Assembly (NCBI GenBank): GCA_030323885.1
Contig: CM059186.1
Coordinates: forward strand, 24,881,849-24,945,848
Direction of reading: 5' to 3'
From: Branchipolynoe longqiensis
Lineage: Eukaryota; Annelida; Polychaeta; Phyllodocida; Polynoidae
DNA: 64,000 nucleotides
Part shown: in pieces, positions 31,280-42,812 of the stretch
How the letters are laid out: every line of letters begins with the position of its first letter
Numbering within the stretch: the stretch's first letter is position 1
Position numbers and translations under genes: made by a program
The notes under the pieces: generated by a model
The model's input: only the letters and a program-made list of their open reading frames with translations
Told to the model about the DNA's origin: nothing
The model's database searches: none

Positions 31280-32035
31280 CCTGCAGGTAATAATGGATTA
31301 TACATCAGATATATCATTATATACATGTTTTATGTACATCATAATGAAGGATATATCATAGATATCAGTATATACATCTTTATGTACATCATAATGGAGT
31401 ATACATCATAAATATTATTATACAACTGTTGTATGTACGTCATAATGGAGTATATATCAGATATATCATTATATACATGTTTTATGTACATCATAATGCA
31501 GGATATATCATATTTATCATTATATACATGTGTTATGTACATCATAATGGAGTATACATCAGATATATCATTATATACATGTGTTATGTACATCATAATG
31601 AAGGATATATCATATATATCAGTATATACATGTTTATGTACATCATAATGGAGTATACATCATATATATCATTATACACCTGTTTTATGTACATAATAAT
31701 GGAGTATATATAATTATATCATTTTTTACATGGTTTATGTACATCATAATGCAGGATATATCATATATATCATTATATACATGTTTTATGTACATCATTA
31801 TAGAGTATACATCATATATATCATTATATACATGTTTTATGCACATCATAATGGAGGATATATCATAGATATCAGTATATATACATCTTTACTTACATCA
31901 TAATGGAGTAGACATCATACATATCATTATATACATGTTGTATGTACATCATAATGAAGTATATATCATATATATCATTATATACATGTTGTATGTACAT
32001 CATAATGCAGGATATATCATATATATCAATATATA
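31280..32035. repeat. 51-bp minisatellite, main array
   Basis: Unit of 51 bp: ATGGAGTATACATCATATAT, ATCATTATATACATGTTTTA, TGTACATCATA. About 15 units with small changes. As 51 is a multiple of three, several frames stay open (MYIIMEYTSDISLYT-type); I do not treat these as proteins. Confidence 0.93.
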
Positions 32036-32388
32036 AACAGTCGTCCCCTGGAAACAGAAATAACAAAAGACAGGAGTGGTTGAGAAAAGTGTATATTCTC
32101 TGGCGGGAATATATAATATGCCCACCTAACATTTAAAATCCGTCCGGCTGAGCGGGAGCGGCAGTGGTAGTGACCAGGCGCAGCTGGTATCATGCAGTCA
32201 TGAGCCACTCACAGGTGGCAGTGCAGTGGTGGATGCAGGAACTAAGCTAGGCATAGCAGGTTGGGTAGTAGTAATTCAATGAATAGGAGTGGGTACTAGC
32301 TAAGTCACATGACATTCAGGTGTAGAGTAAATAGAGGGGGAGAACTGCTCGGTGGTAGTGTCCTTGTTTATATTCCCATAATAGATTA
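32036..32388. other. Non-repeat spacer between two minisatellite blocks
   Basis: Ordinary sequence with CGGCTGAGCGGGAGCGGCAG near 32145. No gene recognised. Confidence 0.45.
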
Positions 32389-32810
32389 TAGAGCACATAT
32401 ATATACATGTGTTATGTACATCATAATGGAGTATGCATCAGATATATCATTATATACATGTTTTATGTACATCATAATGAAGGATATATCATATATATCA
32501 GTATATACATGTTTAGTACATCATAATGGAGTATACATCATATATATATCATTATACACCTGTTTTGTGTACATCATAATGGAGTATATATAATATATAT
32601 CATTATATAATGGTTTATGTACATCATAATGCAGGATATATCATATATATCATTATATACATGTTTTATGTACATCATTATGGAGTGTACATCATATATA
32701 TCATTATATACTTGTTTCATGTACATCATAATGGAGGATATATCATATATATCAGTATATACATGTTTTATGTACATCATAATGGAGTTATATATATATC
32801 ATATATGAGC
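32389..32810. repeat. 51-bp minisatellite, second block
   Basis: Eight or so units of the same 51-bp repeat as 31280-32035. Confidence 0.92.
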
Positions 32811-32817
32811 CTATTTC

Positions 32818-33002
32818 TTTTGTCCATTGTAACGATTGAGACACAACAGCACAGAAACAGTTATACTGAAAACACAAGGACATTTGCTTTAAATCAATAT
32901 GTATTCTATTGGGATTATGAAACACCATGTAAAAAACAAATCAGTTTATCCTGAGGAAATGCATAAGCAGATAGTATGTTGATCGTTACAATGGACAAAG
33001 TT
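32818..33002. mobile_element. Small TIR element
   Basis: TTTTGTCCATTGTAACGAT at 32818-32836 is inverted at about 32983-33001 (ATCGTTACAATGGACAAA). The interior is about 145 bp and AT-rich. It is probably a MITE; no duplication was identified. Confidence 0.6.
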
Positions 33003-33632
33003 TTGTCTCATATTGCTTAGCACCTTTTGAGACAGTCTCAGTTATACATGATGTAGGCATCATATATATATATAACAAATACATCTAAACTTATGTGTAA
33101 TGGAATACACATTATGTATATTGTATAATGATGTAAGATGTTCAGACTGGTTCAAAGGTTAACACATTCGTGAAGGTCCAAAATGTGTTGATGGTTCAAA
33201 TTGACACAGACTAGATCAGAGCTGATACTGCCTCCTACTGGGAGTGTGTCGAAACTGAAATCATGACACAATAAACTGTGTATATAGATATATCTGTTGG
33301 TGTATATATTTATATATCTGTGTGTATATTTTGAAAGTGAGCAGAGTGACAGTTGACTCACGGTGTAGAGGAGGTGGGGAGGAGAGAATGCCCGCTCCGC
33401 AGTGAATAACATGGAAGTTAAGGTGGTTAGAAAGAAATATAAAGGGGCTGCCATTATTTATATTCACATAATAAATTATATAGTACATATATGGACTGAG
33501 GGAAGCGTCATTATGTAATCAGGGTATATATGTATATATATAAATGATATATATGATATATGTTATATACATGTTTTCCTTACATATATATAAATATATA
33601 TATATTATATATATTATATATATATATTATGG
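33003..33632. other. AT-rich, microsatellite-like sequence
   Basis: Includes TATATAT runs at 33062, 33525-33630 and a TGTGTATATATTTATATATC segment. No gene recognised. Confidence 0.5.
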
Positions 33633-33636
33633 ACAA

Positions 33637-34163
33637 GGCTATTCGCAGACCTGCTTTGCTCTGCGAATTAGTGCAAGAATGATCATTATTCACAGAGCTG
33701 CTATAGATGGACTTCATAGGCATAGCAGAAACACAGTTATTACAGTTTATATATCAGGAATAGCCAATAAGCTAATTATCTCAAAGTTACTCTATTGGTT
33801 TTCAATTTCAGGATTTTTTACCTGAGAAAAATAGTAAATAAACGACAAATTATTAATGAAAAGTCCCAAAGTCATATTGAAGAACTGTCTTTTAAATGTA
33901 TTTGCACTATCTGTGATAAATAACTGACAATTATTAGTTAAAAGGTTCACACAAAAAAACCATAATCATCATGTAAATGTAAACAACAGCACATGACAAA
34001 CCAGTCAGATGAGCGTCACGGAGGCGTGGCAGCCTGAGCCACACAAGGCAGTATGTCAGTGTCAGAGGCCCCCCTCACCTCACGGCTGGTTGGTTAGTTG
34101 CAGCTCTGCGAATTACAGTATTGGTGGCTATAATTTGCAGAGCAGCTGCTCTGCGAATAGCCA
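33637..34163. mobile_element. TIR element with GGCTATTCGCAGA ends
   Basis: Left end GGCTATTCGCAGACCTGCT and right end AGCAGCTGCTCTGCGAATAGCC are inverted. The word CTGCGAATTA also occurs inside both ends. About 525 bp and no coding capacity. Confidence 0.7.
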
Positions 34164-34348
34164 ATGTGATATATTATATAAACACACAGTATCAAAGCTT
34201 GAGAGATAATGCATAGGATAATGATAGCACCTGATATTACCTAGAAGATATAGAGTCCATGGAGAAGTGTCAGGAGGAGACCCCATCCGTCTTTATCATT
34301 GTGATTCGTCCTTATCCTACTCACCGCGTACCAATCATACAGGCGCAA

Positions 34349-34691
34349 AACCAGACGGGATGGCCGAATGAGTTAGAGCGTCCGTCTCCCATGTTGGTAG
34401 ATCGTGGGGTCATGGGTTCGAACCCGGTCGAGTCAAACAAATGACTTAAAAATTGATATGTGTCCCTTCCTAGCCTGGCACTCAGCATTATTAGGATAGG
34501 GCAAGGACTGGTTGACTAAGTGACAGGATAATGTGATTGAGTGAGATATCAGGTCATGGTGCTGGTGGCCTGGTCTTCCAGTGGGGCAGCACTATAAAGT
34601 CGCCATGAGTGCGCACTGTCACAAGTCAGTACCCGTCCTGATATGACCTTAGGTGTTGCTAGGATGTAAAACAACAACAAACAAACACAAA
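34349..34691 (+). mobile_element. SINE-1, complete with target-site duplication
   Basis: Type A head, full body and tail CAACAACAAACAAACAC. A 12-bp duplication, ATACAGGCGCAA, occurs at 34337-34348 and 34692-34703. Confidence 0.93.
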
Positions 34692-34703
34692 ATACAGGCG
34701 CAA

Positions 34704-35335
34704 TGTTAATGTTGTGAGTCTGCCAGCTACATCACTGACGTTGGTGTCCACTCTATCATATTAGAGTGTGGTTGAGAAGAAAACCTTTACACATACACAG
34801 GGATGTAGGGTTTATTTTCTGCGGTTTCGCAGAATTCAGAATTTTTAATAATGAAATTGGAAATTATTGTGATTCGTGCAGATCTGATGAAAAAAATAAT
34901 TGGTGTTAATATTATAGCATTGATAAGGGCTTGAGTTTAAAAAAAAAAGTTCTATTCAGCCTTGGAGTCGTAAATAAATGGTATTAGAATAATTCTCTAG
35001 TAGAGCTTTGTTCTTTCTATTCTGATTTTTGTAATTACAATCTCTCCTCATTACTACAGCAACACCTAATTATTAGCGTGTTACTGTGACTGAAAGGAAA
35101 AGGTATATTTTTCTGCTGAAAATACTATTTATAAGGCGCCTAACCTGTTTAACTTGCATGCACATTCAGAGGTGCTGCCCTCTGGGCCCCCATGGGGACT
35201 CTGTCCCCGACCATGTTGGGAAACTGGGTGCCGGCCGAACCCCCGGCTTGACTTTCAGAGGGTTTTTTTCTGATGGCCTATCACATCCCTGCATACAGAC
35301 AGGTAATTGTTATCAATGTATGTTTATTTACACAA
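34704..35335. other. No recognisable gene
   Basis: AT-rich first half; GGGCCCCCATGGGGACTCTG near 35180 is a local GC-rich island. A 97-codon frame at 35086 has no recognisable motif. Confidence 0.4.
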
Positions 35336-35336
35336 T

Positions 35337-35690
35337 ATATGTGTGTGTGATGCATGACGTATTATGCGAGTATGAATGAACGGAAGGGAACTTCTCTTCT
35401 ATCTATTAATCCTCCTGCAGAGCCAACACACAGACCAGTGGCGCCACCCTCAGCCCACCTCTCCTCTCGCTGAGGGACCTGTGTCTGTCGCAGCGGGGGA
35501 ATATATATATATATATATATGTGATGCGTAATGTATTATGCAAGTATACATGTATGGAAGGTAATCCATCATCAACTATACCTTTCTAAAGCAATTCATA
35601 CCAAACTGTACCAGTGGCGCCACCAACCGCCCACCTCTCCCCCCACTGAGCTGGACCTGTCTCAGTCACAGCGGATGAATAAGTTATAAC
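35337..35690. repeat. Tandem duplication of about 178 bp
   Basis: GTGTGTGATGCATGACGTAT...CCAGTGGCGCCACC...CACCTCTCC...GACCTGTGTCTG (35337-35500) recurs as GTGATGCGTAATGTATTATG...CCAGTGGCGCCACC...GACCTGTCTCAG (35520-35690). A TA microsatellite separates the units. Confidence 0.8.
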
Positions 35691-36140
35691 AGTTGAGAAT
35701 CTAGAATGAATTAGAGCTCTACAATAGGTGTATTGAATCAAAATTGATAACTTCAGTACTGCATATTCAATTTAAACAGGGAGTGAAAATGGTTCAATAT
35801 TTCATATTCAATTTAGACAACAATTGTAAAAAGATGCCAAGTCCAACTAGTGTTCGTAAAGAGGTTTCGGTGTCTATGGGATTAGCAAAGCATCTCGTGA
35901 GACTGACGAGACCAGGTAGATTAAATACATAAGATATGAGACTGGATGTAAGCTAAGGGGCCGGGGGACAGAATCCCTGCAGTCCGATCAGCCGATCACG
36001 TGTATGGTGTGCTGTGTGTGTGCGTGTGTGTGTGTGTGTGGTGGAGTGTGTGTTGTGTGGAGTGTGTGTGTATGTGACTATCGGTTCATGGTCTGTCATT
36101 ATACGGCTCTCTGTCTACATCGTTTTTTTTTTGTATGTGG
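35691..36140. other. No gene; (GT)n microsatellite at about 36005-36075
   Basis: GTGTGTGCGTGTGTGTGTGT and related dinucleotide repeats; nothing else recognised. Confidence 0.6.
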
Positions 36141-36145
36141 ATATA

Positions 36146-36673
36146 CAGTGGAGCCTCATTATAACGCGCCCTGATTTAACATAAACATTCGGATATAACG
36201 CGATGATTCATTGGACCCAGAATTGTTTAATTCAAAGCTAATTCACTTAAGTGAGCCCCAATTTAACGCCAACCCGGATTTTACGCGATCGCATTATGTG
36301 GACCTGAACGATCACATTATATACCAGACAGGATGGCCAAATGAGTCTCCTGTTTTGGGAGATCGGGGGATCCGAACCCAGGTGTTTGTGAGTTCGAACA
36401 CTGGTTGAGTCAAACCAATGACTTAAAGATTTATACTTGTTGCTTCCTAGCCAGACACTCAGAATTATTAGGATAGAGAAGGATAATGTTACTGAGTGAG
36501 ATATCAGGTCATGGTGATGGCGGCATGGTCTCCCAGTGGGGCAGCACCATAAAGCCACCATGAGTGCGCACTGTCACAAGTCGGTACCCGTCCTGATATT
36601 ACCTTATATCTTGCTAGGACGTAAAACAACAAACAAACAAACAAAACGATCACATTATAACAGGGTTATACTG
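36146..36673. mobile_element. pogo/Tigger-like MITE, split by a SINE
   Basis: Ends CAGTGGAGCCTCATTATAAC and, inverted, GTTATAACAGGG...TATACTG, each flanked by TA (36144-36145, 36674-36675). The words GATTTAAC, ATATAACGCG and ATTTAACGCC repeat within. CAGTxxAxCCTC ends with TA targets are typical of pogo-type Tc1/mariner elements. The interior is broken by the SINE-1 at 36322-36644. Confidence 0.82.
36322..36644 (+). mobile_element. SINE-1 inserted into the pogo-like MITE
   Basis: Bounded by a 15-bp direct repeat, AACGATCACATTATA, at 36307-36321 and 36645-36659; removing it restores a continuous MITE. The head is shortened and the tail is CAACAAACAAACAAACAA. Confidence 0.94.
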
Positions 36674-36823
36674 TACCTGACTGACTTGTTAGGTTGACGC
36701 AAACTATAGATCTGAAAAGAAAGTTGATAATTAATATGCTGAGTTTTTCACAGGAATACGTTAACGCATGTATTTATATTGATTTATTCACTCCCTTAAC
36801 CACCATTTGGTACAGTGAGTTAA

Positions 36824-37150
36824 AGTTGCATAGTCCGATGGTTTTGAGTTTCTGCTACCATATTTAGATAAGTATATTGGGTTTAATATTATTATAATCT
36901 ATTTTGCTCATTAGTTTGAAGTAATTTGATTTAAAAGGGCTAACTCTGGAGATATTTCAAGTGAAAAGTGTGCAAATTTAACTTTTGGCTGCATGTCAAA
37001 ATACTGCACATTGTAGGCCTCAACGGTGACAGAGAGCATTAAATGGACTTAGATACCCTTCTATGCAGGAATACATTTTAAATAAGTGTATTTATTAAAC
37101 ATTTATTGCCGCATAGAAGACATACTAAGTCAATTTAATAGAACCATATT
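36824..37150. mobile_element. TTAA MITE ('CATAGTCCGATGG' family), right end lost
   Basis: TTAA at 36820-36823 followed by AGTTGCATAGTCCGATGG and an interior like 43415-43744 (AGTTTGAAGTAATTTGATTT, GGCTGCATGTCAAAATACTG). The matching right terminus was not found, so the end is approximate. Confidence 0.7.
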
Positions 37151-37189
37151 AATGGAGTATACATGCTTACTTATTCTAAAGATAAGCAA

Positions 37190-37420
37190 CCAGATGGGAA
37201 GGCTTCCCATGCAGATGTCATGGGATCAATCCCCGGCCGAGTCAAACCAATGACTTACACAATTGATACCTTATTAATAGAATAGAGCAAAGACTGATTG
37301 GTTCAGTGTTTGGTGCCAAACTTTATTAGGGTATTGTGTAGGTCATAGTGCTGATGGCATGGTGTCCCCATGTGGCAGCACTATACAGTTGCCATAAGTG
37401 TGTTCACTCTCATTCAGCCT
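37190..37420 (+). mobile_element. SINE-1, diverged copy with internal deletions
   Basis: AACCAGATGGGAAGGCTTCC, linker GAGTCAAACCAATGACTT and degraded body (TGGCAGCACTATACAGTTGC) are visible; the tail is lost. Confidence 0.65.
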
Positions 37421-38470
37421 GACATTTCTTTTGTTACATTCGTTGATTAACCAGTGGGGACTTCAATCATGGGGACAACTTGTAATATATTGGGTCTCGG
37501 CCATCAGAGCCCCAAGATACCACTTACTCTTCCCCAGGTGCGTTCTGACAACTGTCTGTCAGTTCCCACCTGATGCCCCTCTCAAACAAACTCATAAGGA
37601 AGAAAGGAAAGACAAGTCACGCAAGATTGACAGTGAAGAAGTTGTGCTTTATTGGCATCAACTCCTGTTCACCTACTAGCGACCTATCACCCTCACTCCT
37701 TACCTACTGTACACAGATCCTCATTACTCTTGTTAGTGTGTATAAGAATCAGTGCTTACAGCCCATTGAACCAGAGTCCCATGGTTGTTGCACACAGCTC
37801 AGTGCCTTTGGAATAGCTGCTGCTAGTTTGTGTATAGAAAGTGGAGCCTCAGACAGTCTCTGGGTTCCTGGACAAGAGAAGAGTGTCTCCTGCTAGAGTG
37901 CCTAGCTCAGGGTCTCTCTCAAGAGTGTCTGTCAAGAAGTGAATTGAAGAATAATATATATCAGAGTGATGTCTGTGTCAGGTGCAAGAGCTGCAGTTGA
38001 CTGGGCCTCCCACAGCCAGCCAATCAGACACCCTCTACAGCCTGTTGTGGGGGGGGGGGGTGCCCTAATAGGGGCAGCTGTCACTCAACCCCAGCTGCAG
38101 GTGGTGTCCATAATATATGCAGGATGGCAGGGTGTGCTTGCCCATCAGCCCTGTGGTAACAGGTAGTTGCAGACAGTTACAATAAACATATATTAAAAAT
38201 GTCCTTCCCCTCGACTTGCACTCTTACTGGTGCATAGATGGAACATTTCACTAACATTAACTGTCTCTTACATATGAATATCACGTCATAATCTCAGGCA
38301 CTATGTGTTATCATATTTTCCACAGTCTCTTATGTCAGACAGTGAGTGGGGCACCCATTGCTTCTCTGTTACATAACTGTGGTCACCACTCCATCACCCA
38401 AGAATAGTAATGCTCTCTGCCAATATATAAATCCGAACCGAAAATCCGTATATTTTTACTAACTGTTCTT
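37421..38470. other. No recognisable gene
   Basis: A 107-codon frame at 37573-37896 and a 93-codon frame at 37398-37679 overlap in different phases and show no known motif. A run of 10 G is at about 38048. Unexplained unique-looking sequence. Confidence 0.4.
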
Positions 38471-38474
38471 CCTC

Positions 38475-38595
38475 ATTCCAGTGTTCCTTCTATCCTAGTA
38501 ATAATGCCACAGGCTAAGGTAGCACAAATTATAAATTTGCAAGTCATTAGTTAGACTCAGCCGGTGTTCGAATCCAATGTCTGACCAGATGAGAA
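38475..38595 (-). mobile_element. SINE-1 head-side fragment, reverse
   Basis: CTATCCTAGTAATAATGCCA, TAGACTCAGCCGGTGTTCGA: reverse linker and head. Confidence 0.65.
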
Positions 38596-38600
38596 ATGGG

Positions 38601-39317
38601 TTGGTTGGTTGTTGGAGTTTTACTAGATAAAGGATTCACCCCATACTTGCAGTACACGGGTGAATACCAACGCTATATAAAAGCTGTAGAAAAAGCAGAG
38701 AAATGCAATGAGAGCCTAATTTCACAATCTAAGAAGCAACATTTATTCTTTATATATAATTTTTCATATTTCCCCGCTACCTTTGAGTTGAAAAATGTAA
38801 TAAAACATGCAGCTTAATAGACTTTAAAAGTGAAATCAATGGCGTTCTATGGCCGCCATCTTGTCTTTTTGCATTCTCTCCCATTTCACCAACTCTGTGC
38901 CAATATAAGTACCCATTTGATACTGGAGCCAGGCATTCTACTTCCTGTTCCATACTAAAGCTATTTTCGCCACGATTTAGACTACGTCGTCCTTCACCCG
39001 TGTACAACAAGTACAGGGTGAATCTTTTATCTAGAGTTTTACGTACTGCCAACATCCAAGGTCATATCAGGACGGGTCCTGATTTGTGACAGTGCGCTGG
39101 TGACTTTATAGTTTTGTCCCACTGGGAGACCAGGCCGCCAGCACCATTACCTGATATCTCACTCAGTCACATTATCCTATCCTAATAATGCCGAGCGCCT
39201 GGCTAGGAGGCCACAAGTATACGTTTTGAAGTCATTGGTTTGACTCGACCAGGGTTCCAGGATCTACCACAATGGGAGACGGATGCTCAACTCATTCGGC
39301 CATTCCCTCTGGTTTAT
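38601..39317 (-). mobile_element. SINE-1, reverse, split by a TIR element
   Basis: Tail GGTTGGTTGTTGGAGTTTTAC at 38603-38623 continues at 39034 (GAGTTTTACGTACTGCCAAC) through the body to a type A head ending near 39317 (CATTCGGCCATTCCCTCTGG). The intervening 410 bp is a separate element. Confidence 0.88.
38624..39033. mobile_element. TIR element inserted in SINE-1 tail
   Basis: Left end TAGATAAAGGATTCACCCC and right end GGGTGAATCTTTTATCTA are inverted; the inversion extends to GTACACGGGTGA (about 40 bp). A 9-bp direct repeat GAGTTTTAC at 38615-38623 and 39034-39042 is the target duplication. 410 bp without coding capacity. The superfamily is not obvious from the ends; 8-9 bp duplications suggest hAT- or Mutator-like. 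Confidence 0.9.
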
Positions 39318-39589
39318 GACCTTTGATGTTGGGACAACCATAAAAAAACGGCCCACATGGGTAACTGGGCGGTATGGGAAGGGGGGGGGGGGGGAGGACA
39401 ATAATGTGAACCAAACGGCCACATGCGGGTGATCTGGTGCTGACTGGGCACGGGGGTGAGAGTTCTGTAAACTGGGAGATTCGCCGCTATCCGGCAGCCT
39501 AGACCGGCGCACACAGCGGGCCGAGGTAATGGAGCGTGGACACGATCAGCGCCCCGCCCGGGGAATCACAGCGCACCGGCACCCCAGGC

Positions 39590-40130
39590 AGCCACCGCCC
39601 ACCCCGCGAACAGAGCCGTCACCGGGCAGCCATCCCCCTGCCCTGCGAACACAGCCGCCAACAGGCAGCCACCGCCCTGCCCCGCGAACAGAGCCGTCAC
39701 CAGGCATCCACCGCCCGATCCCACAAACCGAGCCGTCACCAAGGAACCACCACCCCACCCTGCGAACAGAGCCGTCACCAGGCAACCCTCACCACACCCT
39801 GCGAACAGAGCCGTCACCAGGCATCCACCACCCCACCCCGCGAACAGAGCCATCACCAGGCATCCACCGCCCCACCCCGCGAACAGAGCCGTCACCAGGC
39901 ACCCACTGCCCTGCCCCACCATGCCTTGCAAACAGAGCCATTACCAGGCAACCCCCAACGCGCCCCGTGAACAGAGCCATCACCCACGCCCCGCACCGCC
40001 CCGTGAAGAGAGCTGTCACCAGGCAACCACCACCCTGCCCTGCAAACAGAGCCGTCACCAGGCAACCACCACCCCGCACCGCACCGGACCGCACCGCACC
40101 GCACCGCACCGCACCGCACCGCACCAAGGC
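39590..40130. repeat. 39-bp minisatellite
   Basis: Unit CGAACAGAGCCGTCACCAGG followed by CATCCACCGCCCCACCCCG, about 13 copies, ending in a run of GCACC at 40075-40125. A 213-codon Pro-rich frame crosses it (unit length divisible by three); I judge it non-coding because other frames and the opposite strand are equally open. Confidence 0.9.
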
Positions 40131-40370
40131 TTTAACTCAGGGTTTTACAGATTACATTCTCAGTGTGTAGTAGTTATTAGTTTAGTATGGTAGGTATAAC
40201 TATAAGCGGTTCAGGGCATTATTAACCCAGGGTTAACTGATCATATTCTCACGTGAGTTGTTAGTTTAGTACGGTAGGTCAGGGGGGTTAACCTAACTAA
40301 AGGGGTCAAGGGGTTAACCCAAGGTTAACGGATCATATTCTCATGTGAAGTAGTTGTGACTTTAGCACAC
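40131..40370. repeat. Degenerate tandem repeat with GGGTTAACC words
   Basis: About three units of roughly 80-100 bp with GGGTTAAC, GATCATATTCTCA and TTAGTTTAGTACGGTAGGT. Confidence 0.7.
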
Positions 40371-40620
40371 CAATAACCGTCACTGATCTGTTAGTACAGT
40401 TGCCCACAAGATGCGTCACGTGCAAGGAGCGCCTACTCAGCACCAGGGAGCATGAAACGCGGGGCCCTGCACGCGCACTGCCGCCCCCCCCCCGGGGGGG
40501 GGGCGGGGGGGAGGCGGTGAGGGGGGAGGGAGATGGGCGGGCTCCTAAATGCACCTTCTGCTGACAGAAATACTGAAATTCAGTAACCGGCCTCGGTGAT
40601 GACGGGCCGTGAAGCTGGTG
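40371..40620. other. GC-rich segment with G/C homopolymers
   Basis: 40482-40515 has C9 directly followed by G9-type runs, forming a strong local hairpin. No gene seen. Confidence 0.6.
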
Positions 40621-40621
40621 G

Positions 40622-40985
40622 ATGGAAACCACTCCAACAACCAGCAGGAAACCAGCCGGGAATCAGCCGGGAACCAGCCGGGAACCAGCCGGGAACCAGC
40701 TGGAAACCAGCAGAGAACCAATAGGGAACCAGTAGAGAACCAGCAGGGAACCAGTAGAGAACCAGTAGAGAACCAACAGCGAACCAGCAGGGAACCAGCA
40801 GGGAACGAGTCGGAAACCAGTAGGGAACGAGTCGGAAATAAGCAGGGAACCAACCCGGGAACCAACCCGGGAACCAACCGGGAACCAACCGGGAACCAAC
40901 CGGGAACCAACCGGTAACCAGCCGGGAACCAGCCGGGAAAAAGCCGGGAAAAAGCCGGGAAAAAGCCGGGAAAAAGCCGAGATTG
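40622..40985. repeat. 11-bp minisatellite (GGGAACCAGCC)
   Basis: About 33 imperfect units of GGGAACCAGCC, shifting to GGGAACCAACC and GGGAAAAAGCC toward the right. Confidence 0.93.
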
Positions 40986-41132
40986 GGGATGTGTATCGTC
41001 AGCAGACCAAGTCCAGTTTGTATAAGCTAGAACTGGGAAATCCACTCCTTTCATTTCAGAGATAAGCATAGATTGGGTTGGTGGGGTTGCAGTAGTCCCA
41101 CATATGGATGCTCGCATTGTCATCTGTGAATG

Positions 41133-41432
41133 TTTGTTTGTTGGTGGTTTTCATCCTGGTAACATCTAAGGTCGTATCAGGATGGGTACCGTCTTGTGAC
41201 AGTGCGCACTCATGGTGGCTTTATAGTGCTTCCCTACTGAGACCAGGCCGCCAGCACCATGACCCGATATCCCACTCAGTAACATTATCTTGATACTGAT
41301 ATTAATGCCAAGCACCAGGCTAGGTAGCGACAAGTATAAATTTTATAAGTCATTGGTTTGACTCGGTTGGGTTTTGAACTCACGACCTTCCGTTCGAGGA
41401 GCCTGCGCTCTACCGATCCGGCCACCACGTCC
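41133..41432 (-). mobile_element. SINE-1, reverse, type B head with CAAAC tail
   Basis: Tail TTTGTTTGTTGGTGGTTTTC, body, then head complement GCGCTCTACCGATCCGGCCA. This pairs the B head with the CAAAC-type tail. Confidence 0.85.
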
Positions 41433-41504
41433 AGTCATCTGGGTCCCTGGTCTGCTTGGAACGTCAGAACTTGCTTTCACCACAAAATCAAGACTACCTA
41501 GCCG

Positions 41505-42075
41505 ACCGGGGACGGTGGCAGAATCGGTAGACAGTGGCAGAATCGGGCCTCACGTGTGGGAGATCGGGAGTTTGGTTCCCGGTCGAGTCAAAGCAATGAC
41601 ATAAAATTGATACTTGTCACTTGCTATCCTGGCACTTGGCATTAATCAGATAGGGCAAGGACCGGTTTACTAGGTTAGCCCAAACCGGGGTCACGTGAGA
41701 CGATATAATCTGGTCATGTGAGAAGATATAATCTGGTCACGTGAGAAGATATAATCTTGTTCTCAGGAAATGCTTGAATTATAAAGCATCTGGCAATAAG
41801 TAGCTGGCGGTGTGCCATAAAAGTAAGATTCTAGTTGAAAGCATCTCTACGTGTCCAAAGCTTACAGATCCCGCATGCATTGTGTGCATGGTTACGATAC
41901 AGACCAGCATACCGCTTCTCAAAGCAGCCTATCGGCCGATATCAGGTCATGGTGCTGGCTGCCTGATGTCCTAGTTGGGTAGCACTAGAAAGTTGCCATG
42001 AGTGCACACTGCCACGAGTTGGTACCCATCCTGATATGACCTTAGATGTCGCAAGGAACTCCAAAAATCAACAAA
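41505..42075 (+). mobile_element. SINE-1 interrupted by rearranged sequence
   Basis: The head and first half lie at 41505-41676 (with a 19-bp internal duplication of CAGTGGCAGAATCGG-like sequence); the second half resumes at about 41935 and ends at 42075. The 260 bp between contains one arm of the inverted repeat at 41700-42225. Confidence 0.75.
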
Positions 42076-42225
42076 CTCCCCAGCCGATCTGTAAGCTTTG
42101 GACACGTAGAGATGCTTTCAACTAGAATCTTACTTTTATTGTGCACGCCAGCTACTTATTGCCAGATGCTTTACAATTCAAGCAGTTTCTGAGAACCAGA
42201 TTATATCTTCTCACATGACCGTATT
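41700..42225. repeat. Large inverted repeat, arms about 140-170 bp
   Basis: 41715-41873 (AGCATCTGGCAATAAGTAGC, GTAAGATTCTAGTTGAAAGC, CTCTACGTGTCCAAAGCTTA) is inverted at 42083-42222. The 3' half of a SINE-1 lies between the arms. This may be a fold-back element or a local inversion-duplication. Confidence 0.82.
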
Positions 42226-42352
42226 CAGTGACTAGGCATTCCCGGCACGTCCCCAAAAGAAGGCAGCTTCCCGTGGCTTCCAACTGGGATTTCCACGAAC
42301 CTTATGAAGGTGTACATTAGACAATAGCCATCGCCGGGGCGCTTACATACAG

Positions 42353-42725
42353 TATCACAAAGTAGGTCCGTATCACAAAGTAGGTCAGCATCACGAAGTA
42401 GGTCAGTATCACAAATTAGGTCAGTATCACGAATTAGGTCAGCATCACGAAGTATGGCAGTATCACAAAGTAGGTCAGTACCACGAAGTATGTCAGCATC
42501 ACGAAGTAGGTCAGTATCACAAAGTAGGACAGCATCACGAAGTAGGTCAGTATCACAAAGTAGTTCAGTATAACAAAGTAACTCAAGATCACAAAGTAGG
42601 TCAGTATAACAAAATAGTCCAGTCTCATAAAGTAGGTCAGCATCACAAAACTCAGCATCACGAAGTAAGTCAGTATCACAAAGCAGGTCAGTATCATAAA
42701 GTAGGTCAGTATCACAAAGTCGGTC
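42353..42725. repeat. 18-bp minisatellite (CAGTATCACAAAGTAGGT)
   Basis: About 20 units of 18 bp with variants (CAGCATCACGAAGTAGGT). Open frames in it are by-products of the 6-codon period. Confidence 0.92.
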
Positions 42726-42812
42726 GGTCCGGTCCAGAAGTGTTTGCTTGTCTCTTTCTTCACCATCGCAACTTGGAATTCAAATCCATCAGGTTTAGAA
42801 ACTCCGCTAGAT

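Noticed and set aside
31339..32808. Frames of MYIIMEYTSDISLYTCF type
   Set aside because: By-product of a 51-bp AT-rich minisatellite with a period of 17 codons.
37398..37896. Two overlapping frames of 93 and 107 codons as a host gene
   Set aside because: Different phases, no motif, no splice pattern that joins them to other exons.
39529..40170. 213-codon Pro-rich protein (TEPSPG repeats)
   Set aside because: The 39-bp minisatellite stays open in several frames on both strands; it ends in a GCACC run and has no recognisable domain.
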